DNA of 64,000 bases, from NCBI GenBank assembly GCA_017744935.1, contig JAGIAI010000017.1:38676-102675 (forward strand), written 5' to 3'. This DNA is from Variovorax sp. Its GTDB lineage: Bacteria; Pseudomonadota; Gammaproteobacteria; Burkholderiales; Burkholderiaceae_C. The notes under the pieces were generated by a model. That model had not been told where the DNA came from, searched no databases, and saw only the letters and a program-made list of their open reading frames with translations. Shown here piece by piece: positions 9,011-18,725 of the stretch; the first letter of the stretch is position 1, and each line of letters begins with the position of its first letter. The position numbers and the translations under genes were made by a program.

Positions 9011-9053
9011 CCGGGGCTGTGGGATCGACGGAGGCTCTCGTTATCATCGACGG

Positions 9054-10055
9054 ATGAGCTTCTTTGCGATCCTGTGCGCATTGCTGATCGAGCAGGTACG
9101 TCCGCTGGCGTACCGCAATCCCGTCTATGCCGGGGTGCTCGCCTGGACGCGCTGGACCAGCCGCAACTTCGATGCAGGCAAACCGCACCATGGCTGGGTG
9201 GCCTGGTCGCTTGCGGTGTTCGTCCCGACCGTGCTCGCGCTGACTGTTCATTGGCTCCTGGTCCTGACGCTGGGATTGCCTTTCGCCGTGCTCGGGAGCA
9301 TCGCGATCCTCTACGTCACGCTCGGCTTCCGCCAGTTCAGTCATCACTTCACCGGCATCCGCGACGCGCTTGACGAAGGCGATGAAGCGCTCGCCCGATC
9401 GCTGCTTGCGCACTGGCAGCACGTGGATGCCATCAATCTGCCGCGAAGCGAAATCGTGCGGCACGTGATCGAGCATTCGGTCATTGCCGCTCATCGCCAT
9501 GTGTTCGGCGTGCTGGCGTGGTTTTCCATTCTCGCGGCGGTGGGCCTTGGGCCGGCTGGCGCCGTCTTCTACCGGATGAGCGAATTCGTCGCGCGTTACT
9601 GGGTGCACAAGAACGGCGCGTCGACGCAGCCGTCGAGCATCTGGGTCCAGCAAGCGGCGGAGCGCGCCTGGGCAGTGATCGACTGGTTGCCCGCACGCAT
9701 CACGGCGCTGGGCTTCGCGGTTGTCGGCAGCTTCGAAGAGGCGATCGACTGCTGGCGCAACGACGCGCGCCGCTTCCCGAATGAAAACGACGGCGTGATC
9801 CTCGCTGCGACTTCCGGTGCAGTGAACGTCCGGCTCGGCGGAGGCACCTTGCGCGCCGTCCCGGCAACGGATCCGCTGTCGCGCGCTCAGGCCGGCGATT
9901 CATTTGGTGACGGGCGCGAAGCCGACAGTGGCAGCACGCCCGGGCGCGAGCCCGAGCCGGCGCATCTTCGCAGCGTGGTCGGCCTGGTATGGCGTTCCGT
10001 CGTGATGTGGATGGTCCTGCTGGCGCTCCTGACCCTCGCTCGGCTCCTGGGCTGA
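9054..10055 (+). CDS. CobD/CbiB-family integral membrane protein
   Basis: 333 residues with hydrophobic segments near 1-15, 50-95, 155-180 and the C-terminal 20 residues. It belongs to the CobD/CbiB family (adenosylcobinamide-phosphate synthase), visible in FSHHFTGIRDALDEGDEALARSLL, LPRSEIVRHVIEHSVIAAHRHVFG and FYRMSEFVARYW. No other cobalamin genes are near, so this copy may have a different or unlinked role. The ATG at 9054 is chosen because upstream sequence belongs to the Nudix gene. hisC starts 18 bp downstream. Confidence 0.8.
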   Translation: MSFFAILCALLIEQVRPLAYRNPVYAGVLAWTRWTSRNFDAGKPHHGWVAWSLAVFVPTVLALTVHWLLVLTLGLPFAVLGSIAILYVTLGFRQFSHHFTGIRDALDEGDEALARSLLAHWQHVDAINLPRSEIVRHVIEHSVIAAHRHVFGVLAWFSILAAVGLGPAGAVFYRMSEFVARYWVHKNGASTQPSSIWVQQAAERAWAVIDWLPARITALGFAVVGSFEEAIDCWRNDARRFPNENDGVILAATSGAVNVRLGGGTLRAVPATDPLSRAQAGDSFGDGREADSGSTPGREPEPAHLRSVVGLVWRSVVMWMVLLALLTLARLLG

Positions 10056-10073
10056 GTCAACCGGGGTAGCGCC

Positions 10074-11156
10074 GTGTCGAACGTTCCCAGTTTCTGGAGC
10101 CCGCGCATCGCGGCGCTCGAACCCTATGTGCCGGGCGAACAGCCGCGTATCGCGAACCTGATCAAGCTCAACACCAACGAGAACCCGTACCCGCCGTCGC
10201 CCGAAGCCATCGATGCCATCCGCCGCGCGGCCGAGAGCAGGCTTGAGCTCTATCCCGATCCCGAATCCCTGGTGCTGCGTGAAGCGATTGCGACACGCTA
10301 CGGGCTCGAACCCACACATGTCTTTGTCGGAAATGGCTCGGATGAGGTCCTGGCGCATGCCTTCTTCGCCTTTTTCCAGCAGGCCGAACCGCTGCTAATC
10401 CCGGACGTCACCTACAGCTTCTACCGCGTCTATGCGCAGCTCTACGGAATCGCCTGCGAGCTGCAGCCTGTCGATGAGGGGCTTCGGATCGACGATCGCG
10501 CACTGGCCACGCGTGCGTCCCGAGGCTGCGCTGGCATCGTCATCGCCAATCCGAACGCGCCGACCGGCACCGGGTTGCCACTGCCGCGCATCGAGGCACT
10601 GCTGAAAGCGTCACCAAACCGCGTGGTCCTCGTTGACGAGGCTTACGTCGATTTCGGCGGTGAGAGCGCGATCCCGCTGATTGCCCGATACCCGAACCTG
10701 CTCGTCGTGCAGACCCTCTCGAAGTCGCGCTCCCTTGCCGGCCTGCGCGTGGGCTTCGCCTGCGGGCAGCCACATCTCATCGACGCCCTCCAGCGCGTGA
10801 AGAACAGCTTCAACTCTTATCCGCTGGACCGTCTCGCGGTCGCCGGCGCAGTGGCTGCAATCGAAGACGAGGTCTGGTTCGCGCGCACGTGCAGGGACGT
10901 CATCGACACCCGCGAGGGCCTTGCACTGGAACTCGAAGACCTCGGCTTCGAAGTGCTGCCTTCGCAGGCCAACTTCCTGTTCGTGCGGCACCCCGGTCGC
11001 GATGCTGCCGGCCTGGCGGCCGCGTTGCGCGAACGGGCGATCCTCGTGCGGCATTTCCGGCAGCCGCGCATATCGCAGTACTTGCGCATCACGGTCGGGA
11101 CACGCGATCAATGTGCGGCGCTCGTGACCGCGCTGTCCGACATCGTCGGCGCCTGA
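10074..11156 (+). CDS. hisC: histidinol-phosphate aminotransferase
   Basis: 360 residues starting at GTG. A fold-type I PLP aminotransferase that converts imidazole-acetol phosphate to histidinol phosphate. The HisC features are [13 protein letters not shown] near residue 31, NPNAPTG near 159, DEAYVDF near 188 and the PLP-binding lysine K217 in [14 protein letters not shown]. It is not within a his operon. HisC-like enzymes can also act as CobC/CobD threonine-phosphate decarboxylase, and the CbiB-family neighbour makes that alternative worth noting, but the sequence looks like ordinary HisC. Confidence 0.88.
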   Translation: MSNVPSFWSPRIAALEPYVPGEQPRIANLIKLNTNENPYPPSPEAIDAIRRAAESRLELYPDPESLVLREAIATRYGLEPTHVFVGNGSDEVLAHAFFAFFQQAEPLLIPDVTYSFYRVYAQLYGIACELQPVDEGLRIDDRALATRASRGCAGIVIANPNAPTGTGLPLPRIEALLKASPNRVVLVDEAYVDFGGESAIPLIARYPNLLVVQTLSKSRSLAGLRVGFACGQPHLIDALQRVKNSFNSYPLDRLAVAGAVAAIEDEVWFARTCRDVIDTREGLALELEDLGFEVLPSQANFLFVRHPGRDAAGLAAALRERAILVRHFRQPRISQYLRITVGTRDQCAALVTALSDIVGA

Positions 11157-11165
11157 GCGAACGCG

Positions 11166-12092
11166 CTAGTAGCGTGGCTGGCTGAGTTCGGCAAACAACT
11201 CGCCGTAGATCCGGTAGCGCGACGGACTGATGGTGCCCGCCTCCACCTGCGCAATCACGCCGCAGCCGGGTTCGTGCAGGTGCGTGCAGTTGTAGAACTT
11301 GCACTCGGTCGCGTGCGCCGCGATATCCGGCATCAGGCGCGCAAGGTGCATCGCTTCGATATGGTGGAGGCCGAACTCCTGGAAGCCCGGCGAATCGATC
11401 AGAGCCGTGTCGCTGGCCTTGTCCATCCAGTACCAGGTGGTTGTCGTGGTCGTGTGCTTGCCGGAATTGAGCGCCTGGGAAATCTCGCCCGTCTGCGCCG
11501 AGGCGCCCGGTACTAGCTGATTGATGAGCGTGCTCTTGCCCGCGCCGGACGGGCCGAGCACCAGCGTTGTCTTGCGGGTGAGCAGCCCGGTGAGCGCATC
11601 TCGGTCCGAGCCATCCGCTGCCTTGAGTGCCAGCGGCAACACTTGGTAGTTCATCTTCCGATAGGGCGCGAGCCGCTCCCAGGCCCGCGCGAAAGCGGTC
11701 GCAAGGTCACGTTTGTTGAGCGCGATCACCGGCGTGATGTGCTCGGCCTCTGCCGCGATGAGCGCGCGAGAGAGTTGGCTCTCGGAGAACTCGGGTTCCG
11801 CGGCAATGAGGATCAGCACCTGGTCGAGATTGGCCGCGAACGACTTGGTGCGGATTTCGTCCTGCCGATAGAACAGGTTTTTGCGCGGAACGACCTTTTC
11901 AATGGTCCCTTCGTCTTCGCTCGCCTGCCATTGCACGCGGTCGCCGACCACCGCCTGGCTCTTCTTGCCACGTGGATGGCAGATGACTCGTTCGCCCTCA
12001 GGCGTCTCGACGATGCAATGGCGGCCGTGACTCGCAACGACAAGTCCCTCGCGCAGAGCGGCACTCGTCGTGCCGCCGCGATGCTTAGCCAA
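11166..12092 (-). CDS. rsgA: ribosome small subunit-dependent GTPase A
   Basis: 308 residues. RsgA is a circularly permuted GTPase that releases maturation factors from the 30S subunit. Motif order is permuted as expected: G4 LNKRDL first, then G1 GPSGAGKST, then G3 DSPGFQEF. The C-terminal zinc site is visible as C-x4-C-x-H-x6-C in ECKFYNCTHLHEPGC. It probably shares a transcript with the pterin dehydratase and M48 genes upstream on the minus strand. Convergent with hisC, 9 bp apart. Confidence 0.96.
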   Translation of the reverse strand: MAKHRGGTTSAALREGLVVASHGRHCIVETPEGERVICHPRGKKSQAVVGDRVQWQASEDEGTIEKVVPRKNLFYRQDEIRTKSFAANLDQVLILIAAEPEFSESQLSRALIAAEAEHITPVIALNKRDLATAFARAWERLAPYRKMNYQVLPLALKAADGSDRDALTGLLTRKTTLVLGPSGAGKSTLINQLVPGASAQTGEISQALNSGKHTTTTTTWYWMDKASDTALIDSPGFQEFGLHHIEAMHLARLMPDIAAHATECKFYNCTHLHEPGCGVIAQVEAGTISPSRYRIYGELFAELSQPRY

Positions 12093-12164
12093 GGAAGCAC
12101 CCCGGCAAGCCAGCGGTGCCCTCGCGACCCGCGCCAGGAACCCCGCGGAACAGGCGGGTGAGCT

Positions 12165-12500
12165 TCATGCAATCAGCGCATCGGCCTGTGCCGCGCACTC
12201 GAAATCGGTCGCCGAGATGCCCGACACATCGTGCGTGTTGAAGCGCACCACGCAGCGGTTGTAGTGCACCGACAGGTCCGGATGATGGTCTTGCCTATGC
12301 GCAATCAGCGCCAGTGCGTTCACGAAGGCGATGGTCTCGAAGTAGTTCGCGAAGGTGAATGTCTTCTCGATCGCGACGTCCTTCCCATCGCCGGCGAGCT
12401 TCCAGCCGTCGAGTTTCGCGAGTCTCGCGACGATCTCCGTTGCGCTCATGGCGCGGCGCGGGTGTGACTTCCAGTCCTGGATCTTCAGCATGCTGCTCAT
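12165..12500 (-). CDS. 4a-hydroxytetrahydrobiopterin dehydratase (pterin carbinolamine dehydratase)
   Basis: 111 residues. The signature H-H-P with spaced Y, H and D (DHHPDLSVHYNRCVVRF then THDVSGISATD) is complete. The enzyme dehydrates 4a-hydroxypterin to recycle the cofactor of phenylalanine hydroxylase and may also act in other pterin chemistry. No phenylalanine hydroxylase gene is nearby. It starts 13 bp after the M48 peptidase gene ends. Confidence 0.93.
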   Translation of the reverse strand: MSSMLKIQDWKSHPRRAMSATEIVARLAKLDGWKLAGDGKDVAIEKTFTFANYFETIAFVNALALIAHRQDHHPDLSVHYNRCVVRFNTHDVSGISATDFECAAQADALIA

Positions 12501-12513
12501 GGTCGGCTCCCTA

Positions 12514-13785
12514 TCAGGCCGCGGCCATGCGCGCGAGGCGCTCGGACGCTGGCGGGTGCGAGTAATAGAACTTGACGAACACCGGATCGGGCGTGAGCGT
12601 CGAAGCGTTGTCCTTGTAGAGCTTGAGCAGTGCGGCGGAGAGATCCTTTCCGCTCGTCTGCGCGATGGCGTAGGCGTCCGCCTCGAACTCGTGCTTGCGC
12701 GAGATCAACACCGGCAGCGGCGCGACGAAGAAGCCGAACACCGGCACCGCCAGCATGAACAGAAGAATCGCGAGCGCGTCGTTGGGCGCCGAGAGGTTTG
12801 GCTGCACGCCGAGCCCTGTGTAGAACCAGGTGTGGCTCGAAAGCCAACCCAGCAACGCGAAGCCCGCAAGACTCAGCGCGAACATGGCGACCATGCGCTT
12901 GACCACGTGCCGGTGCTTGAAATGGCCGAGCTCATGCGCCAGCACCGCTTCGATCTCGCCGGCGTTCAGCTGGCGCAGCAGCGTGTCGTAGAACACCACG
13001 CGCTTGCTGGCCCCGAACCCGGTGAAGTAAGCATTGGCATGCGCGCTGCGCGTGCTGCCGTCCATCACGAACAGGCCCTTGGCCGAGAAGCCGCACCGCT
13101 GCATGAGCGCGTTCACGCGGGTCTTCAGGGCTGCGTCGTCCAACGGCTGGAACTTGTTGAAGAGCGGCGCGATGAAGGTCGGATAGACCAGCATCAGCAA
13201 GAGATTGAAGCCCATCCAGACGCCCCACGCCCACAGCCACCACAACGCGCCGACGGCATGCATGAGCCAGAGAATCAGCGCGGCGAGCGGCAGGCCGATC
13301 GCGGTGCCGAGCAGGATGCCCTTGAAGGCATCCTTGATCCATAGGCGCCAGGTCATCTTGTTGAAACCGAAGCGCTCCTCGAGCACGAAGGTCTGCCACA
13401 GCGTGAAAGGCAGTTCGAGGATGCCGCCGATCAGCGCGAATGCACCGAACAGGGCGAGCTGCTGCCACATCCCGCCGCCCAATGCAGTGAGGAGCAGGTT
13501 GTTGAGGAGATCCAGTCCGCCGAGCAGCGTCCATCCGAGCAGGATCGCGGCGCTCCAGGCCATTTCGATGACGCCGAGCCGTGTCTTGGCGATCGTGTAG
13601 TCGGCAGCCTTCTGGTGCGCGTCGAGCGTGATTGCCTTCTGGAAAGCAGCTGGCACAGCCTGGCGATGGCGGGCCACATGCCGGACTTGCCGCGTTGCAA
13701 GCCAGAACTTCACGACCAGCCCGGCGACCAGCGCAAGGGCGAAAGCCAGTGTGGTGGCGAGAGACGCAGGCATGGAGGTCGGCAT
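12514..13785 (-). CDS. M48-family membrane metallopeptidase (Ste24/CAAX prenyl protease type)
   Basis: 423 residues from the ATG at 13785; a second ATG at 13773 is possible. It has several hydrophobic segments (about 10-30, 70-125, 155-200, 305-325, 345-370). The zinc motif HELGH is at 284-288, with the glutamate ligand in [10 protein letters not shown] about 75 residues later. This is the Ste24-like arrangement rather than the shorter HtpX. Likely role is quality control or processing of membrane proteins. Divergent from orn by 77 bp. Confidence 0.9.
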   Translation of the reverse strand: MPTSMPASLATTLAFALALVAGLVVKFWLATRQVRHVARHRQAVPAAFQKAITLDAHQKAADYTIAKTRLGVIEMAWSAAILLGWTLLGGLDLLNNLLLTALGGGMWQQLALFGAFALIGGILELPFTLWQTFVLEERFGFNKMTWRLWIKDAFKGILLGTAIGLPLAALILWLMHAVGALWWLWAWGVWMGFNLLLMLVYPTFIAPLFNKFQPLDDAALKTRVNALMQRCGFSAKGLFVMDGSTRSAHANAYFTGFGASKRVVFYDTLLRQLNAGEIEAVLAHELGHFKHRHVVKRMVAMFALSLAGFALLGWLSSHTWFYTGLGVQPNLSAPNDALAILLFMLAVPVFGFFVAPLPVLISRKHEFEADAYAIAQTSGKDLSAALLKLYKDNASTLTPDPVFVKFYYSHPPASERLARMAAA

Positions 13786-13862
13786 GGCGGCCGAGTTTAG
13801 CCCGCAGCCCTTCGGCCGTGGGCAGCCCGCCCGACGGCAGGGCCATCGACGACAATCGCCCG

Positions 13863-14453
13863 ATGCCCGAATCCATCGAAACGACCGCACCGCCGGTCAC
13901 GCTCGGCAGGAGCGACCAGAACCTTGTCTGGCTGGACTGCGAAATGAGCGGCCTCGACCCCGAGAAAGAACGCCTCCTCGAAATCGCCGTGGTCGTGACT
14001 GGCCCCAATCTGACGCCCCGTATCGACGGGCCCGTTCTCGTGATCCATCAGAGCGATGCGGTCCTCGACGGAATGGACGCCTGGAACAAGGGCACGCATG
14101 GTCGCAGCGGCCTGATCGACAAGGTCAAGACCTCGACGATCGACGAAGTGGAAGCCGAGCGGCAACTGCTGGAATTCATCGCGCGCTACATCCCCAAGAG
14201 CGGTTCGCCGATGTGCGGGAACACCATTGGCCAAGACCGCCGGTTCCTCGTGAAGTACATGCCCAAGCTGGAAGCGTACTTCCACTACCGGAATCTCGAT
14301 GTGAGCACGCTCAAGGAACTCGCCAAGCGCTGGAAGCCCGCGGCCTTCAACGCTTTCAAGAAGCAGCAGGCGCACACGGCGCTGGCCGACGTCCACGAAT
14401 CGATCGATGAGCTGGAACACTACCGCGAGACCTTCCTTCGCATTCAGGATTAG
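13863..14453 (+). CDS. orn: oligoribonuclease
   Basis: 196 residues. Orn degrades 2-5 nt RNA fragments, including pGpG from cyclic-di-GMP turnover. DEDDh exonuclease residues are visible: D25 and E27 in WLDCEMSGL, the aspartate in [11 protein letters not shown], and [12 protein letters not shown] with the catalytic His and last Asp. The ATG at 13863 gives the usual Orn length with a short extra N-terminus. Confidence 0.96.
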   Translation: MPESIETTAPPVTLGRSDQNLVWLDCEMSGLDPEKERLLEIAVVVTGPNLTPRIDGPVLVIHQSDAVLDGMDAWNKGTHGRSGLIDKVKTSTIDEVEAERQLLEFIARYIPKSGSPMCGNTIGQDRRFLVKYMPKLEAYFHYRNLDVSTLKELAKRWKPAAFNAFKKQQAHTALADVHESIDELEHYRETFLRIQD

Positions 14454-14642
14454 GTAAAAACCCGAAGGCATGCGATAATTGCAGGCTTCGCTGATTTGAC
14501 ATGCCAATCAAGCCAGCGATTCCTCCCGCATCTCCCTATCTTGCACATCGCGCCCGCTGAACATCAGCACATGGGGCCGCAACCTCGATGAATGTCGAAG
14601 TTGAAGTCGTTGGATGGTTGATGTTTTTTTGACCACCCGACG

Positions 14643-14665
14643 GAGCGCTACTCACGGTAGCGCTC
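14643..14665 (+). promoter_or_regulatory. hairpin in the 5' leader of the DEAD-box helicase gene
   Basis: GAGCGCTAC, loop TCACG, GTAGCGCTC: a perfect 9-bp stem ending 16 nt before the helicase ATG. The leader is long (228 nt after orn). A possible -10, GATAAT at 14474-14479, could start it. The stem is close enough to the start codon to affect ribosome access, which would fit temperature or autoregulatory control of helicases. This role is inference. Confidence 0.45.
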
Positions 14666-14681
14666 GCGTAAGAGACTCTTG

Positions 14682-16460
14682 ATGACTGACGCTTTTGAAG
14701 CGCAGCGCGACTTCGCGCCTGCGCAATCCGACAGCTTTGCCGTTTCCGGCGAAGCCGCAACCATTTCCACCGTTCCCGAACTCGAAGCGCTCGACGCCGC
14801 CGAAGCGGATGCGCCCAAGGAGCCGAACGGCTTCATCAAGCTGGGCCTCGCGCCGCAGCTGGTCGCCGCGGTCGAAGACCTGGGCTTCACCCAGCCGACC
14901 GCCGTTCAGGAACAGGCCATCCCGCGCGCCATGACCATGAGCGGCAATGGCGAAGGCGCGACCCGCTTCGTCGACCTGATGGTGTCGAGCCAGACCGGCA
15001 GCGGCAAGACCGCGGCCTTCCTGCTGCCCGTTCTGCACACGCTGCTGCAGCGCCAGGCCGAAGCCGAAGAAGCTGCGAAGGCCGAGTTCCAGCGCCTCGC
15101 CGCCGAAGCCGCTGCCCGCGGCGAAGCGCCGCCGAAGAAGCCCAAGCGCAAGGACCCCACCAACAACCGCAACTTCAAGCCCGCCACGCCCGGCGCGCTG
15201 GTGCTGTGCCCGACGCGCGAACTCGCGCAGCAGGTGGCTCATGACGCGATCGATCTGGTCCGTCACTGCCGCGGCCTGCGCATTGCGAGCGTGGTCGGCG
15301 GCATGCCCTACCAACTGCAGATCCAGCGCCTCCAGAACGCCGACCTCGTGGTCGCGACGCCGGGCCGTCTGCTCGACCTCCAGCGTTCGATGCAGATCAA
15401 GCTCGAACAGGTCAAGTTCCTCGTCGTCGACGAGGCCGACCGTATGCTCGACCTCGGCTTCTCCGACGATCTGGCCGAAATCAACCAGCTCACCATCGAG
15501 CGCCAGCAGACCATGATGTTCAGCGCGACCTTCGCGCCGCGCATCCAGCAGCTCGCGACCCGCGTGATGCGCGAGCCGCAGCGCGTCACTATCGCCAGCC
15601 CGCAAGAGAAGCACGCCAACATCAAGCAGGTTCTCTTCTGGGCCGACAACACCCAGCACAAGCGCAAGCTGCTGGACCACTGGCTGCGTGATACCACCAT
15701 CAACCAGGCGATCGTCTTCGCGAGCACGCAGATCGAATGCGACGGGCTCGCCAACGACCTGCAACAAGACGGCTTCAGCGCCGTCGCGCTGCACGGCGCG
15801 CTGAGCCAGGGCCTGCGCAACCGCCGGCTCATGGCGCTGCGCAACGGCCAGGTCCAGATCCTCGTAGCCACCGACGTGGCGGCGCGCGGCATCGACGTGC
15901 CGACCATCACGCACGTCTTCAACTTCGGCCTGCCGATGAAGGCCGAGGACTACACCCACCGCATCGGCCGCACCGGCCGGGCAGGGCGCGACGGTCTTGC
16001 CGTGACCTTTGCCGAGTTCCGCGATCGCCGCCGGATCTTCGACATCGAGCAGTACAGCCGCCAGCAGTTCAAGTCGGAGGTGATTCCGGGCCTCGAGCCG
16101 CAGCAGCGCCCGCCGCGTCCGCAGGGCGATTTCGGCGGTCGCGGCCGCAGCGACGGTCATTCGCGTGACCGCAAGTTCGGTAACGGCGGGCATCGCGGTG
16201 GCTATGCCGGCGCTAGCGGCTTCAATGACCGCAATTCGCGCGGCCCGAACAACGCCGGCTTCGGCGGCGGACGTGACAACGAAGGCTATGGCCGCAAGTC
16301 GGGCTGGGGCGAAAGCGCGCCGCGCGGCTACGCAAACGGCAACACTGCAGGCGCTCCTCGCCGCGACGGTTTTGCGCCGCGCGGCCACGCCGGTGCTGGT
16401 GCCGGCAAGGCTTTCGTGCCGCGCGACGGCCAGAAGCGGGGCTTCAAGCCGAGCCGCTGA
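14682..16460 (+). CDS. DEAD-box ATP-dependent RNA helicase, RhlE-like
   Basis: 592 residues from ATG 14682 (a TTG precedes it directly). Motifs in order: Q-motif around FTQPTAVQEQAI (69-80), motif I SQTGSGKT (103-110), Ia PTREL (177-181), DEAD (250-253), SAT (281-283), then ARGIDV and HRIGRTGR. A charged, Ala/Glu/Lys-rich insertion of about 45 residues (124-169) sits between motifs I and Ia, where RhlE is short. The tail of some 110 residues is Gly/Arg/Asn-rich, an RNA-binding type. Likely roles are ribosome assembly and RNA unwinding at low temperature. A strong terminator follows. Confidence 0.93.
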   Translation: MTDAFEAQRDFAPAQSDSFAVSGEAATISTVPELEALDAAEADAPKEPNGFIKLGLAPQLVAAVEDLGFTQPTAVQEQAIPRAMTMSGNGEGATRFVDLMVSSQTGSGKTAAFLLPVLHTLLQRQAEAEEAAKAEFQRLAAEAAARGEAPPKKPKRKDPTNNRNFKPATPGALVLCPTRELAQQVAHDAIDLVRHCRGLRIASVVGGMPYQLQIQRLQNADLVVATPGRLLDLQRSMQIKLEQVKFLVVDEADRMLDLGFSDDLAEINQLTIERQQTMMFSATFAPRIQQLATRVMREPQRVTIASPQEKHANIKQVLFWADNTQHKRKLLDHWLRDTTINQAIVFASTQIECDGLANDLQQDGFSAVALHGALSQGLRNRRLMALRNGQVQILVATDVAARGIDVPTITHVFNFGLPMKAEDYTHRIGRTGRAGRDGLAVTFAEFRDRRRIFDIEQYSRQQFKSEVIPGLEPQQRPPRPQGDFGGRGRSDGHSRDRKFGNGGHRGGYAGASGFNDRNSRGPNNAGFGGGRDNEGYGRKSGWGESAPRGYANGNTAGAPRRDGFAPRGHAGAGAGKAFVPRDGQKRGFKPSR

Positions 16461-16483
16461 CGCGTTCCGTTACTCAAACCAGA

Positions 16484-16515
16484 AGCCCGCGCTTGCAGAA
16501 AGCGCGGGCTTTTTT
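16484..16515 (+). terminator. Rho-independent terminator after the helicase gene
   Basis: AGCCCGCGCTT, loop GCAGA, AAGCGCGGGCT, then five T: an 11-bp perfect stem 24 bp after the stop codon. Confidence 0.95.
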
Positions 16516-16560
16516 ATTGCCGCCGACCTATCGGAAACGCGAACAGAGGGTCTAAATTGA

Positions 16561-16589
16561 TTGACTCCTGAACAGTTGAAAAGTAATGT
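16561..16589 (+). promoter_or_regulatory. candidate promoter of the opine-dehydrogenase-like operon
   Basis: TTGACT (16561-16566), 17-bp spacer, TAATGT (16584-16589), about 70 bp before the first gene. The -35 matches consensus at five of six bases; the -10 is weak. It lies in an AT-rich stretch after the preceding terminator. Confidence 0.5.
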
Positions 16590-16660
16590 ATTGAGGCATC
16601 AAGTCCTCCGGAAGCGCCTTTGCAGCCGGTTTGTCCACCTCATCTTTCTTCTGTTGCCCT

Positions 16661-17734
16661 ATGAAAATCGCGATTCTTGGTGGTGGTCACGGCGCCTATG
16701 CGGCCGCCGCCGACCTGTCTGAAGCCGGACATGAAGTGCGCCTCTGGCGTCGTGATGCAGCGGCGCTGGAGCCCGTCATCCGCACCGGCTCCATCGCGCT
16801 GAAAGACGCCGCCGGCTCGCGCGACGTCAAGATCGCGCTCGCCACGCCCGACATCGGTGCGGCGATGAACGATGCCGAACTCATCGTGCTCCCGACGCCT
16901 GCCATCGCCCAGGACGACATCGCGCGCACCATGGCGCCGCATCTGGTCGACGGGCAGGTCGTCTTCCTGCCGCCCGGCACGTTCGGCAGCTATGTGATGG
17001 CGCGCATCGTGGCCGAATCGGGCAACCACGCCGACGTTGCCTGGGCAGAGACTGGCACGCTGCCGTACCTCGCGCGCAAGCACGGCGAGCGCGAAGTCAA
17101 CGTGACGATCCGCGCCATCCGCCTGCCGACTGGCGTCTATCCAGCGCGCAACGAGGAGGCGGCGATCGCGGTCATTCGCAAGGCGTATCCGTCGGTCCAC
17201 GGCTGCGGCGATGCGCTCTCGGGCGCGTTGATGAACGCCGGCCCGATCATCCATCCGCCGCTGATGGTGATGAACGCTGCACCGCTCCAGCACTTCGAGC
17301 GCTGGGACATCCACAACGAAGGCACGCAGCCCTCCGTGCGTGCGGTGACCGACAAGCTCGACCAGGAACGCATGGCGGTGCGCGAGGCGCTCGGCCACGG
17401 CGCTCCGCACTATCCGCTTGCAGACCACTACAACAACGACCAGTGGATGTACGGCGATGCACACAAGCAGCTCGTGAAGTCGGGCGACTGGCGCGAGAAC
17501 ATCGACCTGCATTCGCATCGCTACATCACCGAAGACACCCAGCTCGGCCTGGCCTTCCTGGCGTCGGCCGCGCGCTACGCCGGCGTCGACGCACCGATCG
17601 CGCATGGGCTGCTGGCGATCGTCGGCGGCTTCCTCGGTCGCGATCTGCGCAAGGGCCCGCGAACGCTCGAAACCCTCGGCCTCGACAAGCTGACGCCGGC
17701 AGAGCTGCGCAAGAGGCTGCACGATGGCGCATGA
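16661..17734 (+). CDS. NAD/NADP octopine/nopaline dehydrogenase family protein
   Basis: 357 residues from ATG 16661. The N-terminal Rossmann fold starts KIAILGGGHGAYAAAADL (GxGxxG-like), and the C-terminal half fits the octopine/nopaline (opine) dehydrogenase domain, with the HPPLMVMNA segment and a conserved H-D pair. Such enzymes reduce the imine formed from an amino acid and a 2-oxo acid, or oxidise opines. The true substrate is unknown. It is first of four overlapping genes (the next starts 11 bp before its stop), which argues for one operon. Confidence 0.82.
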   Translation: MKIAILGGGHGAYAAAADLSEAGHEVRLWRRDAAALEPVIRTGSIALKDAAGSRDVKIALATPDIGAAMNDAELIVLPTPAIAQDDIARTMAPHLVDGQVVFLPPGTFGSYVMARIVAESGNHADVAWAETGTLPYLARKHGEREVNVTIRAIRLPTGVYPARNEEAAIAVIRKAYPSVHGCGDALSGALMNAGPIIHPPLMVMNAAPLQHFERWDIHNEGTQPSVRAVTDKLDQERMAVREALGHGAPHYPLADHYNNDQWMYGDAHKQLVKSGDWRENIDLHSHRYITEDTQLGLAFLASAARYAGVDAPIAHGLLAIVGGFLGRDLRKGPRTLETLGLDKLTPAELRKRLHDGA

Positions 17735-18725
17735 CAACCTGCCCCGATTTGCCGCAGTCGGCGCAGGCCGCATGGGGCGCGGCATTGCGATCGCCTTCGC
17801 CTATGCGGGCCATCGAATCTCGCTGATCGACCTGCGCCCGCGCAGCGACGAAGCGTGGCAGAAACTGCGCGCCGAGGCGCAGGCGGAAATCACCGCCAGC
17901 CTCTCGGGCCTCTCGCAGCTTGGTTTGATCGATGCGGCACAGGTGCCGCCGATCGCATCGCGCGTCGAGTTCGTCAAGGCCGATGAAGCACCGGCGGCGC
18001 TGGCCGCAGCCGAGTTGCTTTTCGAGGGCGTCCCGGAAACGCTCGACGCCAAGCGCGAAGCGTTCGAGCACATCAACCGCCATTGCAGCGACGACGCGAT
18101 CCTCACCTCCACCACCAGCAGCATCCTCGTGAGCGAACTCGCGGCGATGGTGCGGCGGCCAGAGCGTTTCCTCAATATGCACTGGCTCAACCCGGCCTAT
18201 GTGATTCCGGTGGTCGAGCTGAGTTGCCATGCGGGCACCGATGCCGGCGTGCTCGCGCGCACCAAGTCCTTGATGGAAGCGATCGGCAAGCTGCCGGTGG
18301 TGTGCGGCCCGACACCGGGCTACATCGTGCCGAGATTGCAGGCGCTCATCATGAACGAGGCCGCGCGCATGATCGAAGAAGGTGCAGCCACAGCGGAAGA
18401 AATCGACAAGGCCACGCGCTACGGCCTGGGACTGCGCTTCGCCGCGCTCGGCGTGGTCGAGTTCATCGACTTCGGGGGTTGCGACATCCTTCATCACGCG
18501 AGCCGCGAGATGTCGGGGTCGATCGATCGCGCTCGCTACACCGCGCCTGCGATCGTTGATCGCATGGTCGAGGAAGGGCGGCTCGGCCTCAGGAGCGGCA
18601 GTGGCTTCTACGAATACGAAGGCCGCGACGTGCCGGCGTACCGGCGCGATGTGCTGTCGCGCACGCTCGGCATGCTGAAGCACGCAGGGCTGTGGAAGCC
18701 ACCCGCGAGCAAAACGCAGTCATGA
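17724..18725 (+). CDS. 3-hydroxyacyl-CoA dehydrogenase family protein
   Basis: 333 residues. NAD-binding AAVGAGRMGRGIAIAFAYAG lies at residues 10-29. The catalytic His region NMHWLNPAYVIPVVEL corresponds to the HFFNP..xxxVE segment of 3-hydroxybutyryl-CoA dehydrogenases, and the C-terminal helical domain has GLGLRFAALGVVEFIDFGG. It oxidises a 3-hydroxyacyl-CoA or a related hydroxy acid. The start at 17724 overlaps the previous gene by 11 bp; its stop overlaps the next start (ATGA). Confidence 0.87.
   Translation: MAHDNLPRFAAVGAGRMGRGIAIAFAYAGHRISLIDLRPRSDEAWQKLRAEAQAEITASLSGLSQLGLIDAAQVPPIASRVEFVKADEAPAALAAAELLFEGVPETLDAKREAFEHINRHCSDDAILTSTTSSILVSELAAMVRRPERFLNMHWLNPAYVIPVVELSCHAGTDAGVLARTKSLMEAIGKLPVVCGPTPGYIVPRLQALIMNEAARMIEEGAATAEEIDKATRYGLGLRFAALGVVEFIDFGGCDILHHASREMSGSIDRARYTAPAIVDRMVEEGRLGLRSGSGFYEYEGRDVPAYRRDVLSRTLGMLKHAGLWKPPASKTQS

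Noticed and set aside
14652..16388. Long minus-strand open frame opposite the DEAD-box helicase gene.
   Set aside because: Mirror frame of a GC-rich gene; the plus strand shows all helicase motifs.
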